Positions 53,078 through 63,257 of a stretch of 64,000 nt of DNA are shown here, piece by piece; positions within the stretch are counted from its first letter, which is position 1; every line of letters starts with the position of its first letter. The translations under genes and the position numbers were made by a program. Source of the stretch: Bombyx mori (taxonomy: Eukaryota > Arthropoda > Insecta > Lepidoptera > Bombycidae); contig NC_085130.1 in NCBI RefSeq assembly GCF_030269925.1, positions 8,568,501 through 8,632,500 on the forward strand. The letters run 5' to 3'. The notes beneath the pieces are model-generated. The model did no database searches, was not told the origin of the DNA, and saw nothing but the letters and a program-made list of their open reading frames with translations.

Positions 53078-53483
53078 TTCCGATAGAGGCACCCGTCACG
53101 TGCGGACGTGCCCATCGACCACTCGATCGCCCGGCCTTTGTTCGCCCGGCTTTTGTTAGCCCGGCCATTGTTCGCGCGGCCTGTGTTCGTGGTACATCTG
53201 CCGACCAAGTGTTTTTTCTGGAAGTTTTTATTTGTTTTGTTTCTTTTTGTTATTTCTGTGTTCGTGGTACATCTGCCGACAAACCGTTTTCCAGGAAGTG
53301 TTTATTTGTTTTGTTTCTTTTTGTTATTCCTGTTTTGTTGTGTTTTTTTCTTTGTCCTGTAGTAATCACGCCGCATCGCTACCTGTGTTCAATAGAACCG
53401 CTCAGTTCCGAGAAGTTGGGGCCTCGCCGCAAGGCGAGTGTATTCAAAGTCCCGGGGCAGCCCCACCTGGGCACGTATCCATA
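53078..53483 (+). promoter_or_regulatory. Jockey 5' UTR with two nested tandem repeats (putative internal promoter)
   Basis: Four 15-bp units (CGCCCGGCCTTTGTT and variants) at 53128-53187 are followed by two 75-bp units (53183-53257 and 53258-53331), each with TTCGTGGTACATCTGCCGAC and a T-rich part. Jockey elements use internal promoters at the 5' end; repeats here may be promoter modules. Promoter function is inference. Confidence 0.6.
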
Positions 53484-55106
53484 ATGGACGCTGTATTCGC
53501 GGAATTTCTCCGGCTTCGCTACCCAAAGCTCACTTCCGAGTTTCTGGCCTTCAAGGCCGACCACACAGCAAGCCCTCTCGTGGACTCCGCCGACCTCGCT
53601 GCTCCTGCGTCGCCTGTACCTGCGTGCAAAGCTTCTGCATCGAGCACCGCAGCCTCCGTCGTGCCTGCCGTTCCCGGGTCGCCTATACTGGCGAGTAAAA
53701 CTGCTGCGTCGTCCGCCGTGGCCACCGTTCCAGCTGTGCGTTCATCCGCGGCCTCCGTCGCGCCCTCCAAAACACCTGCTCGTAGGTCACCTGCGCCCGC
53801 CTCCTCGTACTCCGACTCTGACTCGGAGATGGAGGTCGACCTCGCCCCCGCCTCATCGACGGATGGATTTACCCTGGTACAAAAGGGTAAGAAGCGTGCC
53901 GCGGAGTCTCGAGCTCCCGCGGCCGCTAAAATTAGCAAAGCCGCGAACGCGTCGCGCCCCCGCCCCCAGACTCCCGTTGCGCCTCCAGCCCGTGCCAGTC
54001 CGTCGCCGCGTCCGGTGGCACAAAATAAAACCCAGTCCCCTCCTCCGGTAATCCTTCAAGAGAAGGCAGCTTGGGATCGAGTTTCCCTGGCCCTTAAGGC
54101 CAAAAATATCAATTTCACGAATGCCCGTAACCTCGCGAACGGCATCCAAATAAAGGTGCATTCATCTGATGACCATAGGGCCCTCACCTCTTACCTCCGT
54201 AAGGAGCGTATAAGCTTCCACACTTATACGCTTCAGGAGGAGCGCGAACTCCGCGTTGTAATACGCGGAATCCCTAAAGAGATAGATGTAGAGCTCGTCA
54301 AGGCCGATCTGTTAGAACAGGGCCTACCAGTGAATTCTGTGCACCGTATGCACACCGGTCGCGGTAGGGAGCCATATAATATGGTTCTAGTCGCTCTCCA
54401 GCCTACCCCCGAGGGTAAGAAAATCTTTAACACACAGACCGTCTGTAGGCTCTCTGGTATCGCTGTCGAAGCCCCCCATAAAAAAGGCACTCCTAGCCAG
54501 TGCCATAACTGTCAATTGTACGGGCACTCTTCCCGTAACTGTCACGCGCGCCCCCGATGCGTCAAATGTTTAGGCGATCACGCCACGGCCCTATGCACTC
54601 GCGATCAAAAAACCGCGACGGAACCGCCTAGCTGCGTCCTGTGTCGAACACAGGGTCACCCCGCAAATTACCGCGGATGCCCCCGAGCCCCGAAAATAAA
54701 TCGCCGCGTCGCCCGCCAAAACCGCCTCCGAGCTTCCGGCCCAGACATCAAAGCCTCGGCACCCTCTGCGTCGCAGGCTAAGCCAGCGTTCGTTCCGGCG
54801 GCAGTGCCCAGTGTCTCGGCCTGGGCGAAACCGCTGCCGTACACGATCACGGCTACAACTCCCTCCTCCGCGATTCGTCCCGCCCCCGCGACTCGTCCCT
54901 CTCCCGCGACTTGCCCTCCGACCGCGTCCGAAAATCTCGCTTTAGCGATCGACTTCTTTCAGTCGATCAACTTTGAGCGCGTTAACGCTTTGGGCGACGC
55001 CATTCGCGCTGCCTCCACTGCACAACACTTTATCGCCGTTGTGCAGGAATACGCCGACGTATACGCGTCATTAAATACATACGTCCTCCCCTCACTCCGC
55101 CGGTAA
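53484..55106 (+). CDS. Jockey ORF1, gag-like RNA-binding protein (540 aa)
   Basis: Nucleic-acid-binding partner of ORF2 that packages element RNA. I chose ATG 53484 (ATAATGGACGCTGTATTC). The frame is open upstream to 53232, but that stretch is T-rich 5' UTR with repeats. Residues 1-180 are Ala/Ser/Pro/Val-rich and low-complexity. About 255-335 (LRVVIRGIPKEIDVELVKAD onward) match the domain that precedes zinc knuckles in jockey ORF1. About 340-399 hold three CCHC knuckles: CHNCQLYGHSSRNC, CVKCLGDHATALC, CVLCRTQGHPANYRGC. An Ala/Pro/Thr-rich tail follows. The TAA stop is three bases before the ORF2 ATG and in the same frame (TAA TCA ATG), so ORF2 is probably reached by reinitiation, or rarely by readthrough. 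Confidence 0.92.
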   Translation: MDAVFAEFLRLRYPKLTSEFLAFKADHTASPLVDSADLAAPASPVPACKASASSTAASVVPAVPGSPILASKTAASSAVATVPAVRSSAASVAPSKTPARRSPAPASSYSDSDSEMEVDLAPASSTDGFTLVQKGKKRAAESRAPAAAKISKAANASRPRPQTPVAPPARASPSPRPVAQNKTQSPPPVILQEKAAWDRVSLALKAKNINFTNARNLANGIQIKVHSSDDHRALTSYLRKERISFHTYTLQEERELRVVIRGIPKEIDVELVKADLLEQGLPVNSVHRMHTGRGREPYNMVLVALQPTPEGKKIFNTQTVCRLSGIAVEAPHKKGTPSQCHNCQLYGHSSRNCHARPRCVKCLGDHATALCTRDQKTATEPPSCVLCRTQGHPANYRGCPRAPKINRRVARQNRLRASGPDIKASAPSASQAKPAFVPAAVPSVSAWAKPLPYTITATTPSSAIRPAPATRPSPATCPPTASENLALAIDFFQSINFERVNALGDAIRAASTAQHFIAVVQEYADVYASLNTYVLPSLRR

Positions 55107-55109
55107 TCA

Positions 55110-57992
55110 ATGGCGTATATAAGTAGAATAAAGCCCCTATCTGTAACGATAGGATTTTTTAACGCTTACGGTCTCGCAAATCAACGTGATCAGGTTTCTG
55201 ACTTTTTGCGTGACCATCAAATTGATATCTTTTTAGTGCAGGAGACCCTACTTAAGCCCGCGCGCCGTGACCCTAAAATCGCGAACTATAACATGGTCAG
55301 GAACGACAGGCTCTCTGCCCGTGGTGGTGGTACCGTCATTTACTATAGAAGAGCCCTGCATTGCGTCCCGCTCGATCCTCCCGCGCTCGCTAATATCGAA
55401 GCATCAGTGTGCCGAATCTCACTGACGGGACACGCGCCGATCGTTATCGCGTCCGTTTATCTTCCACCGGATAAGATCGTTCTAAGCAGTGATATCGAGG
55501 CGCTGCTCGGTATGGGGAGCTCTGTCATTCTGGCGGGCGACCTAAATTGTAAACACATCAGGTGGAACTCACACACCACAACCCCGAATGGCAGGCGGCT
55601 TGACGCGTTAGTCGATGATCTCGCCTTCGATATCGTCGCTCCGCTAACCCCGACTCACTACCCGCTAAATATCGCGCATCGCCCGGATATACTCGACATA
55701 GCGTTATTAAAAAACGTAACTCTGCGCTTAGACTCGATCGAAGTAGTTTCAGAGTTAGATTCAGACCACCGTCCCGTCGTTATGAAGCTCGGTCGCGCTC
55801 CCGATTCCGTTCCCGTCACGAGGACTGTGGTGGATTGGCACACGCTGGGCATCAGCCTGGCTGAATCTGATCCACCATCTCTCCCGTTTAACCCGGACTC
55901 TACCCCGTCTCCTCAGGTTACCGCTGAAGCCATAGACATCTTAACGTCACACATCACCTCGACATTAGATAGGTCATCGAAACAAGTAGTAGCGGAGGAC
56001 TTCCTTCACCGCTTCAAATTGTCCGACGATATTAGGGAGCTCCTTAGAGCTAAGAACGCCTCGATACGCGCCTACGACAGGTATCCTACCGCGGAAAATC
56101 GTATTCGAATGCGTGCCCTACAACGCGACGTAAAGTCTCGCATCGCCGAAGTCCGAGATGCCAGATGGTCTGATTTCTTAGAAGGACTCGCGCCCTCCCA
56201 AAGGTCTTACTACCGCTTAGCTCGTACTCTCAAATCGGATACGGTAGTAACTATGCCCCCCCTCGTAGGCCCCTTAGGCCGACTCGCGGCGTTCGATGAT
56301 GACGAAAAAGCAGAGCTGCTGGCCGATACATTGCAAACCCAGTGCACGCCCAGCACTCAATACGTGGACCCTGTTCATGTAGAATTAGTAGACAGTGAGG
56401 TAGAACGCAGAGTCTCCTTGCCACCCTCGGATGCTTTACCACCCGTCACCCCGATGGAAGTTAAAGACTTGATCAAAGACCTACGTCCTCGCAAGGCTCC
56501 CGGTTCCGACGGTATATCCAACCGCGTTATTAAACTTCTACCCGTCCAACTCATCGTGATGTTGGCATCTATTTTCAATGCCGCTATGGCGAACTGTATC
56601 TTTCCCGCGGTGTGGAAAGAAGCGGACGTTATCGGCATACATAAACCCGGTAAACTAAAAAATCATCCGACGAGCTACCGCCCGATTAGCCTCCTCATGT
56701 CTCTAGGCAAACTGTATGAGCGTCTGCTCTACAAACGCCTCAGAGACTTCGTCTCATCCAAGGGCATTCTCATCGATGAACAATTCGGATTCCGTACAAA
56801 TCACTCATGCGTTCAACAGGTGCACCGCCTCACGGAGCACATTCTTGTGGGGCTTAATCGACCAAAACCCTTATACACGGGAGCTCTCTTCTTCGACGTC
56901 GCAAAAGCGTTCGACAAAGTCTGGCACAATGGTTTGATTTTCAAACTATTCAACATGGGCGTGCCGGATAGTCTCGTGCTCATCATACGGGACTTCTTGT
57001 CGAACCGCTCTTTTCGATATCGAGTCGAGGGAACCCGCTCCTCCCCACGACCTCTCACAGCTGGAGTCCCGCAAGGCTCTGTCCTCTCACCCCTCCTATT
57101 TAGCTTATTCGTCAACGATATTCCCCGGTCGCCGCCGACCCATTTAGCTTTATTCGCCGACGATACGACTGTTTACTATTCTAGTAGAAATAAGTCCCTA
57201 ATCGCGAAGAAGCTTCAGAGCGCAGCCCTAGCCCTAGGACAGTGGTTCCGAAAATGGCGCATAGACATCAACCCAGCGAAAAGTACTGCGGTGCTGTTTC
57301 AGAGGGGAAGCTCCACACGGATTTCCTCCCGGATTAGGAGGAGGAATCTCACACCCCCGATTACTCTCTTTAGACAACCCATACCCTGGGCCAGGAAGGT
57401 CAAGTACCTGGGCGTTACCCTGGATGCATCGATGACATTCCGCCCGCATATAAAATCAGTCCGTGACCGTGCCGCGTTTATTCTCGGTAGACTCTACCCC
57501 ATGATCTGTAAGCGGAGTAAAATGTCCCTTCGGAACAAGGTGACACTTTACAAAACTTGCATAAGGCCCGTCATGACTTACGCGAGTGTGGTGTTCGCTC
57601 ACGCGGCCCGCACACACATAGACACCCTCCAATCCCTACAATCCCGCTTTTGCAGGTTAGCTGTCGGGGCTCCGTGGTTCGTGAGGAACGTTGACTTACA
57701 CGACGACCTGGGCCTCGAATCAATTCGGAAATACATGAAGTCAGCGTCGGAACGATACTTCGATAAGGCTATGCGTCATGATAATCGCCTTATCGTTGCC
57801 ACCGCTGACTACTCCCCGAATCCTGATCATGCAGGAGCCAGTCACCGTCGACGCCCTAGACACGTCCTTACGGATCCATCAGATCCAATAACCTTTGCAT
57901 TAGATGCCTTCAGCTCTAATACTAGGGGCAGGCTTAGGGACCCCGGTAACCGTACTCGTCGAACTCGACAAAGAGGTCGACGTGCAACCTAA
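55110..57992 (+). CDS. Jockey ORF2, endonuclease-reverse transcriptase (960 aa)
   Basis: Nicks target DNA and copies element RNA from the nick. The N-terminal APE-type endonuclease is complete: Asn in GFFNAYGL, Glu45 in LVQET, GDLN at 143-146, and SDHRPV at 218-223 with Asp219-His220. The reverse transcriptase has KAPGSDG, YRPISLL, Asp596 in FFDVAKAFD, VPQGSVLSPLLF, catalytic FADD at 682-685, and YLGVTLD. The C-terminus is a basic Arg-rich tail; there is no RNase H, as in many jockey members. Length and motif spacing are normal for the clade, with no stops. Copy 1 at the window start matches it at about 99% of residues. Likely functional on sequence grounds. Confidence 0.95.
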   Translation: MAYISRIKPLSVTIGFFNAYGLANQRDQVSDFLRDHQIDIFLVQETLLKPARRDPKIANYNMVRNDRLSARGGGTVIYYRRALHCVPLDPPALANIEASVCRISLTGHAPIVIASVYLPPDKIVLSSDIEALLGMGSSVILAGDLNCKHIRWNSHTTTPNGRRLDALVDDLAFDIVAPLTPTHYPLNIAHRPDILDIALLKNVTLRLDSIEVVSELDSDHRPVVMKLGRAPDSVPVTRTVVDWHTLGISLAESDPPSLPFNPDSTPSPQVTAEAIDILTSHITSTLDRSSKQVVAEDFLHRFKLSDDIRELLRAKNASIRAYDRYPTAENRIRMRALQRDVKSRIAEVRDARWSDFLEGLAPSQRSYYRLARTLKSDTVVTMPPLVGPLGRLAAFDDDEKAELLADTLQTQCTPSTQYVDPVHVELVDSEVERRVSLPPSDALPPVTPMEVKDLIKDLRPRKAPGSDGISNRVIKLLPVQLIVMLASIFNAAMANCIFPAVWKEADVIGIHKPGKLKNHPTSYRPISLLMSLGKLYERLLYKRLRDFVSSKGILIDEQFGFRTNHSCVQQVHRLTEHILVGLNRPKPLYTGALFFDVAKAFDKVWHNGLIFKLFNMGVPDSLVLIIRDFLSNRSFRYRVEGTRSSPRPLTAGVPQGSVLSPLLFSLFVNDIPRSPPTHLALFADDTTVYYSSRNKSLIAKKLQSAALALGQWFRKWRIDINPAKSTAVLFQRGSSTRISSRIRRRNLTPPITLFRQPIPWARKVKYLGVTLDASMTFRPHIKSVRDRAAFILGRLYPMICKRSKMSLRNKVTLYKTCIRPVMTYASVVFAHAARTHIDTLQSLQSRFCRLAVGAPWFVRNVDLHDDLGLESIRKYMKSASERYFDKAMRHDNRLIVATADYSPNPDHAGASHRRRPRHVLTDPSDPITFALDAFSSNTRGRLRDPGNRTRRTRQRGRRAT

Positions 57993-58245
57993 CCCATGCA
58001 TCAGCCCGCTGAGTTTCTCGCCGGATCTTCTCAGCGGGTCGCGATTCCGATCCGGTAGTAGATTCATTCGCGAAACAATTGCTCTTGAGTTGTTAGGTCT
58101 CCTTCGGAGGCGCTCGGGCAGTTGTTAGCAAATCCCACCCCTCTTGGCTGAGCCTTTGCTCGCCCACCTGTCCTGGTGAAACTGGAAAGGCCTTCGGGCC
58201 ACCAGTAAACATTCAATCATAAAAAAAAAAAAAAAAAAAAAAAAA
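57993..58245 (+). other. Jockey 3' UTR and poly(A) tail
   Basis: About 228 bp including CCCGCTGAGTTTCTCGCCGG and its partial inverse CGGATCTTCTCAGCGGG (a stem), then ATCAT and 25 A. The tail directly abuts the second copy of the 1.9-kb repeat. Confidence 0.9.
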
Positions 58246-60137
58246 GTTAAACTCCGGTAGAATTTTTATTTATCCCGAACCCCAGCGCGTAACAGTATAA
58301 TAAATGAGACGTTCATTTCATTGCATTGGTGTTATTTTGAATATCAGCTTTATTATCTGTTTATATTTTGGCGATTTGAAAACTTCAGGCTTACAGATAC
58401 TAATGAGAAGTGTGCTGAATTTCAGCTTTAAGCTCTCTTGACGATTTTGACCAATTTACCATTTAATTTTAGAAATTACTTGGGTATACAAAAAATTTGT
58501 TACTTGACATCCAATTTGAAATTTCAGGTACATTTGAAAATATGAAGGCTGAAGCTTATAGATATCTATCGCCCGTAAATGAAGGTAAATTGCTCACGAC
58601 AGTCTTTTTTGGGAATGGGAGACAGGCATTAATTTGGTTAATTAAAATAAATTTTGAGTAGGACTATCTCAGATAAAGAAGACGTAACGTTTTTTTCTTA
58701 AGTCAGTTTTCTATTTTTCTTTTGCTTCTAAGCGATTTGACGACTCAAATTAAAAATTTTTTTTAATAATAACAAACTCACGTATCGTGAGATAAATAAT
58801 ACCACCTTACTTAATTACAGTCCGAACCTTCATCTTAAGACTTAAATCACATTTCGATTCAGATGTGGAGATATGGAAATGCCACGCAATCAAGTGCCAT
58901 CATGGAACACGAGATATTTGACAAATGCCTGACCCTCGCCAACGATATGATCAAAATAAGTTTGAACATATATAAGTTCCGAACAACACGACATGAGAAC
59001 CCTCTTGTCGTGGCCGCTGGGAATTACATACCCGATCCTGTAGACCGAATGGTAAGCAGTCGACGTCGCCCAAAACACGTCATTACGGATCCTCTCGATC
59101 CACTAACGGTGCTTTTAGGTACCACAAGCACCGGTCACCGTCCTCGTCGAACCCGTCACTTGCGACGAAGGGCTCGACGAACTAATTAACCCATAGACAC
59201 AAACCACTGAGTTTATCGCCGTATCTTCTCAGTTGGTTGCGTTTCGGATCCGGTGATAGATTCTGCGAAGCACTGCTCTTGCTAGGGTCAGTGTTAGCAA
59301 CACTCCAGTTTGAGCCCCGTGAGCTCACCTACATGTTAGGGTGAAGCTGAAATAGCCTCTCAAGGCTATGAGCATAGGTAGGAGAAAAAAGAAAAAAATA
59401 TATCACCCGCTCGACTGAAGACCTTTCCTTTGTCGATACCTCCCAAACAACCAAAGTATTCATTGATAAATAATGAATTATCTATAGTTAATTAGCGAAG
59501 GAAGAACAACGCTATTTGTTTCCGTCGTGACAGGTAATGGGAGGATGCGCATTGCGTACGAACAGAGAAGGAAATGGAGACTACATTGCCATTAATTTTT
59601 TTTAATTCATTTATTGAGTGCTCAAAACAGGATCCTGAGGGTGCTCTTTATCGGTGCCTTGGTATACTCGAAATTCGGAAATCTACGAGTACCTGGAAAT
59701 ACCTGGACCAACTATAAGGACCTCTTGACAGCTACCTAAGCCCATTGTCCGGTGTTCTCTTGCAGCCAAATCTGATTAGAAGACTCAAGTGAGCCAATGT
59801 GCTATTCTACTAAAAGAAGAGGGAGCATTGACTCTACCTCGCCGAACCCTAGCTTCTTATGGCTCCCCTGATTATATTCTTGGCGTCTGACTAAACGTAT
59901 AAAAAAAACGCATTCATTTATCGGCGTTAGACCTCACTGGAGTATGTCCAGTGTGGTACTTATCCTGCCGCGAACCAATCACTTATGCTGGTTTCAAAGT
60001 TAAGATTGCCGCTTATAACGTCAACTGAGATATACACTCTTATTCTAAGGTGTTAGAGCGTATTTTCAAGGGTAATAAGCAGTGCCCACACGTCGAATGA
60101 TCAACCCAACTGATTTAACTTACCCGGTACTATAGTA
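58246..60137 (+). repeat. 1,892-bp direct repeat, right copy
   Basis: Second copy of 51186-53077, directly after the jockey poly(A). It starts with only the last 49 bp of LTR-A. To the right of 60137 sequence becomes unique, whereas the left copy continues into the jockey 5' end. Confidence 0.97.
58864..59453 (+). mobile_element. TRIM-family LTR fragment with jockey tail (duplicate)
   Basis: Duplicate of 51804-52393, including the chimeric 109-codon ORF (58863-59189). Confidence 0.65.
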
Positions 60138-60754
60138 GTAAAATGCGTTGTGACGAGGAGGTCGTGAGTTAGCTCCCCATATTGGGAAAACATTTTCGAA
60201 CACAATTGATTCATCTTTTTCTAGTCTAGGGGCTCAATAAATATAAATTCATACATTTAAACCTATGTGTAGATTAGTATTTTGTTCTTATAGTACAGGA
60301 AATCCAAGGTTGGATGTCTGTATGTTTTCTACCTATTTACCAGGATAATTCTTGGTTGTATATTTGTTGTCTTAGTTTTATAAAAACCCCACCAAAACTT
60401 CCTTAGGCTTGGTAAGGAAGCTACTACTGCTAAGCTTAAAGAACGTCAGGATGGGTCTTAACCCTCTTCTGCTTACAGAAGAAAGTAAAAACAAAAAAAA
60501 ATAATTAAACACCACTCAATTCCACTTTTATTCCCATCTCATTACTCGGCAGCTCCGAACAATAAACAGTAGGGCATCCTCGCGCATTACTGATGCTCTC
60601 ACATTTCCCACCGTCTGATTATTAAATCAAGGCGGCACATTGCAAAGCAGCATTGCATCCCTAGAAATAAGTTTAAAAGCATCTAGCTTAAAGCTCAGTA
60701 GACATATAGACCCGAAATCGTGAATGATGATGACGCTTCAGATATGAAATCGCT
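60138..60754. other. No recognisable feature
   Basis: Unique right flank of the duplication. Non-coding, AT-rich. Confidence 0.4.
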
Positions 60755-61003
60755 TTTTTTCTTTATTGTCAGACGAACATACGGCCCACCTAATGATAAT
60801 CTACCATTGGGTACTCATCGCAAGCCTCGTTTCAAGAAAGACATGTCATAGTACTAGGAAAGCACCATGGAGGGGAGTTCGTTCCAAAGCCGAATGGTAA
60901 GTAGCAGCAATGGTTTCTGGAAACGCACGCGGTTCCAGGTAGTGTGAAAAAACTCTATTCTGGGTGCAGGGACCTGGTAGGAGGTACGGACTTCAATGCA
61001 ACA
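60755..61003 (-). mobile_element. LINE family L3, 3' end, old
   Basis: Minus-strand reading TIRLWNELPSMV and the L3 3' UTR, with substitutions and a stop; a degraded copy. Confidence 0.7.
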
Positions 61004-61220
61004 AAAAAAAATTGGTCTACTTGACCACATGGCTTTCATCTCTAGCTGGAATAAGCGTCTCTAAAAATAAATGAAGGTAAAAAAGCAACAGCGATTTTTG
61101 AAGTGAAACTTCTTTAGGCGCGTTGAGAGGAAAATTTAACTCGCGACAGATTCGTTACGGCTAGAGAGAAAAGATACAATTTAGGACGCGCGAGAGTGAG
61201 AGAATATACGAAATTATTTA

Positions 61221-61501
61221 TCTTTATATATATATTTCTTCTGTGCGTGTGTTTGTCACTGAGCTCCTCCTAAACGGCTGGACCGATTTGAATGATTTTT
61301 TTTGTATGCGTTTGGGTGGCACCCTGGATGGTTTAGATTCACAAATCAGCCCTGCAGATGGCGCTTATAGTCGGTACCTAGGTTATGTATCTATACTGCA
61401 ACTAAGCGGCTGGATCGACTTGAATGAATTTTTGTGTATGCATTCATTCATTCATTTCATTAATTTTGTGTATACAGTACAACGTCTGTCGGGCCCGCTA
61501 G
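61221..61501 (+). mobile_element. Helitron-like element, family H-C, nested in F1
   Basis: TCTTTATATATATATTTCTT after A; ends GGGCCCGCTAG before T. Matches 47045-47263 (AAACGGCTGGACCGATTT; CAGATGGCGCT). A 12-bp ATTC microsatellite precedes the 3' end. Confidence 0.72.
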
Positions 61502-61535
61502 TAATATATTATTGGTGAAGATATCATTTCTCTTG

Positions 61536-61709
61536 TTTTTTTTTTTTTTTTATGATTGAAAGTTTACTGGTGGCCCGAAGGCCTTTCCAGTTTCACCAGG
61601 ACAGGTGGGCGAGTAAAGGCTCAGCCAAGAGGTGCGGGATTTGCTAACAGCTGCCCGAGCGCCTCCGAAGGAGACCTAACAACTCAAGAGCAATTGTTTC
61701 GCGAATGGG
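61536..61709 (-). mobile_element. Jockey 3' UTR stub, 174 bp, with 10-bp target duplication
   Basis: T run (A tail), then the inverse of the 3' UTR of the complete jockey family to TTCGCGAATGG. Flanked by ATTTCTCTTG (61526-61535 and 61710-61719). A severely 5'-truncated insertion, showing the usual short duplication for this family. Confidence 0.88.
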
Positions 61710-61812
61710 ATTTCTCTTGTACACAGCATTCCCTATTACAAGAGAAATTTTATTTAAGGATGAAAAATGAATAAAACCACAATACTACACACCGCAAAAG
61801 AAGTTTCACTTC

Positions 61813-62122
61813 TTTCACATGCACCAAGTTGCAAGGGCACCATTTATTTTTTTACTTGCTTATCATTAAAAAATTATTAGTAAAACGGGGTTTCGAGAGT
61901 GCTTAAATGAAAACCAACTTAAAAAATACGTACCTCAGTGATCTTTTACCGCACGCCGGGCTTATTAGGGTCCCTTGCGACTTTGAAAAAACCTTCAAAT
62001 GTTCTTTTATGGCTCAGGTTTATCTGCTTTGATGGGCAGGGTATCGGAATACTGATTTCCTTTGTCGTATCACTTTTGTCAGAGCGGTCGTGGTCGTCAT
62101 TTAGTATCGTTGCTGTGAGCAG
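61813..62122. other. No recognisable feature
   Basis: Non-coding. Nothing recognised. Confidence 0.4.
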
Positions 62123-62367
62123 GACTGGTGGTAGGACCTCTTATGAGTCCGCGCGGGTAGGTACCACCACCCTGCGTATTTCTGCCGTGAAGCAGTAATG
62201 CGTTTCGGTTTGAAGGGTGAGGCGGCCGTTGTAACTATACTGAGATCTTATAACTTATATCTCAAGGTGGGTGGCGCATTTTCGTTATAGATGTCCATAG
62301 GCTCCAGTAACCACTTAACACCAGGTGGGCTGTGAGCTCGTCCACCCATCTAAGCAATAAAAAAACG
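62123..62367 (+). mobile_element. Bm1 SINE, 5' truncated
   Basis: From GACTGGTGGTAGGACCTCTT to CATCTAAGCAATAAAAAA; well conserved. Confidence 0.92.
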
Positions 62368-63236
62368 ATGGTATGCGTCTCACGAGAAATCTCCACTCCA
62401 CTCGGTTTGTGATGAGTCAGAATACTGAAAGTCTGTACTGATAGCCAGAAGATAAGGACAAGCGAGCACCTTCACGCTACTGTCACTTCACTATATTCCA
62501 TATGAGCTAAAAGTACCCTCACTTATTCTCTAGTAGATTACCACAATGAACCCGATTTGTGACCCAAAGTCTTTGACCAGCAATCGATGACCAGTTAACA
62601 TATTAAGAAAATAAAAATACGGAACACAAATATTTTTAGTCTCTGTACATTTTTTATAAAACTACAAAAAGCGGTTGAACCCGCAGCTTACGCCCGCCAT
62701 TTTGTTTTAAGCTCGCAAAGGTTCTAGCTTTTAATTTTCCATGCAGATGGAAAATTTCGCCCCGGGTGCTTTAGTGCGTTTTGGTACTTTTTAAATATCC
62801 ATTATTTTAGGAATATAATTATTAAGGAATATGAATGCCATAGGAAGCTTAATATACAGTACAATTTTGATTCAATCACGGTTTCGTATGGGCTATCGTG
62901 TTAAGCGCCAAAGCTTAGCAGACGTCAACACACGAAAGCCCAAATTGTGACTTTTATACCCAAACTTGTGAATCCATGTTTCTCGAATTCGGTATAAAGC
63001 ACGGTGTAAAACTATAAGAGTATTTTAATCAGTATTGCAGCCGAGAACGGAATCTAATTTCGGTTACACGGAGCCTCCCGCGAAGTGCGGTTCGCCGACC
63101 AGAACGATCTAGTGATGAACATTTATCGATATCAAAAATTATTATATAGCTTGTTAAAAAAATACTTTTATAAAATAAATTCAAGTATGTACTGGTAAAA
63201 GCAGTTTTATTTGAGTGTCAACGGCTCTTTAGATTC
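62368..63236. other. No recognisable feature
   Basis: Non-coding. No repeat identified. Confidence 0.4.
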
Positions 63237-63257
63237 GATTTCTCTGCGTTAGTAATA

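Larger units (their letters stand above)
53078..58245 (+). mobile_element. Full-length jockey-clade LINE (copy 2), apparently intact
   Basis: 5,168 bp: 5' UTR (53078-53483), ORF1, ORF2, 3' UTR (57993-58220) and an A run of 25 (58221-58245). It is bounded on both sides by the same 1,892-bp sequence. All motifs of a working element are present with no stop or frameshift. Family members in the window are at 1, 6272, 42769, 50264 and 61536. Confidence 0.95.
61100..61812. mobile_element. MITE-like family F1 carrying two nested insertions
   Basis: Left end GAAGTGAAACTTCTTTAGG, right end AAAAGAAGTTTCACTTCT. After removing the Helitron (61221-61501) and the jockey tail (61536-61709 plus a 10-bp duplication), about 250 bp remain, the same as the intact unit at 36711. 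A partial copy of the same right end is at 63806-64000. Confidence 0.75.

Noticed and set aside
53232..53483. N-terminal extension of ORF1 to 624 codons
   Set aside because: The extra 84 codons lie in the T-rich, tandemly repeated 5' UTR and encode a Phe/Cys-rich run unlike an ORF1 N-terminus; ATG 53484 is a better start.
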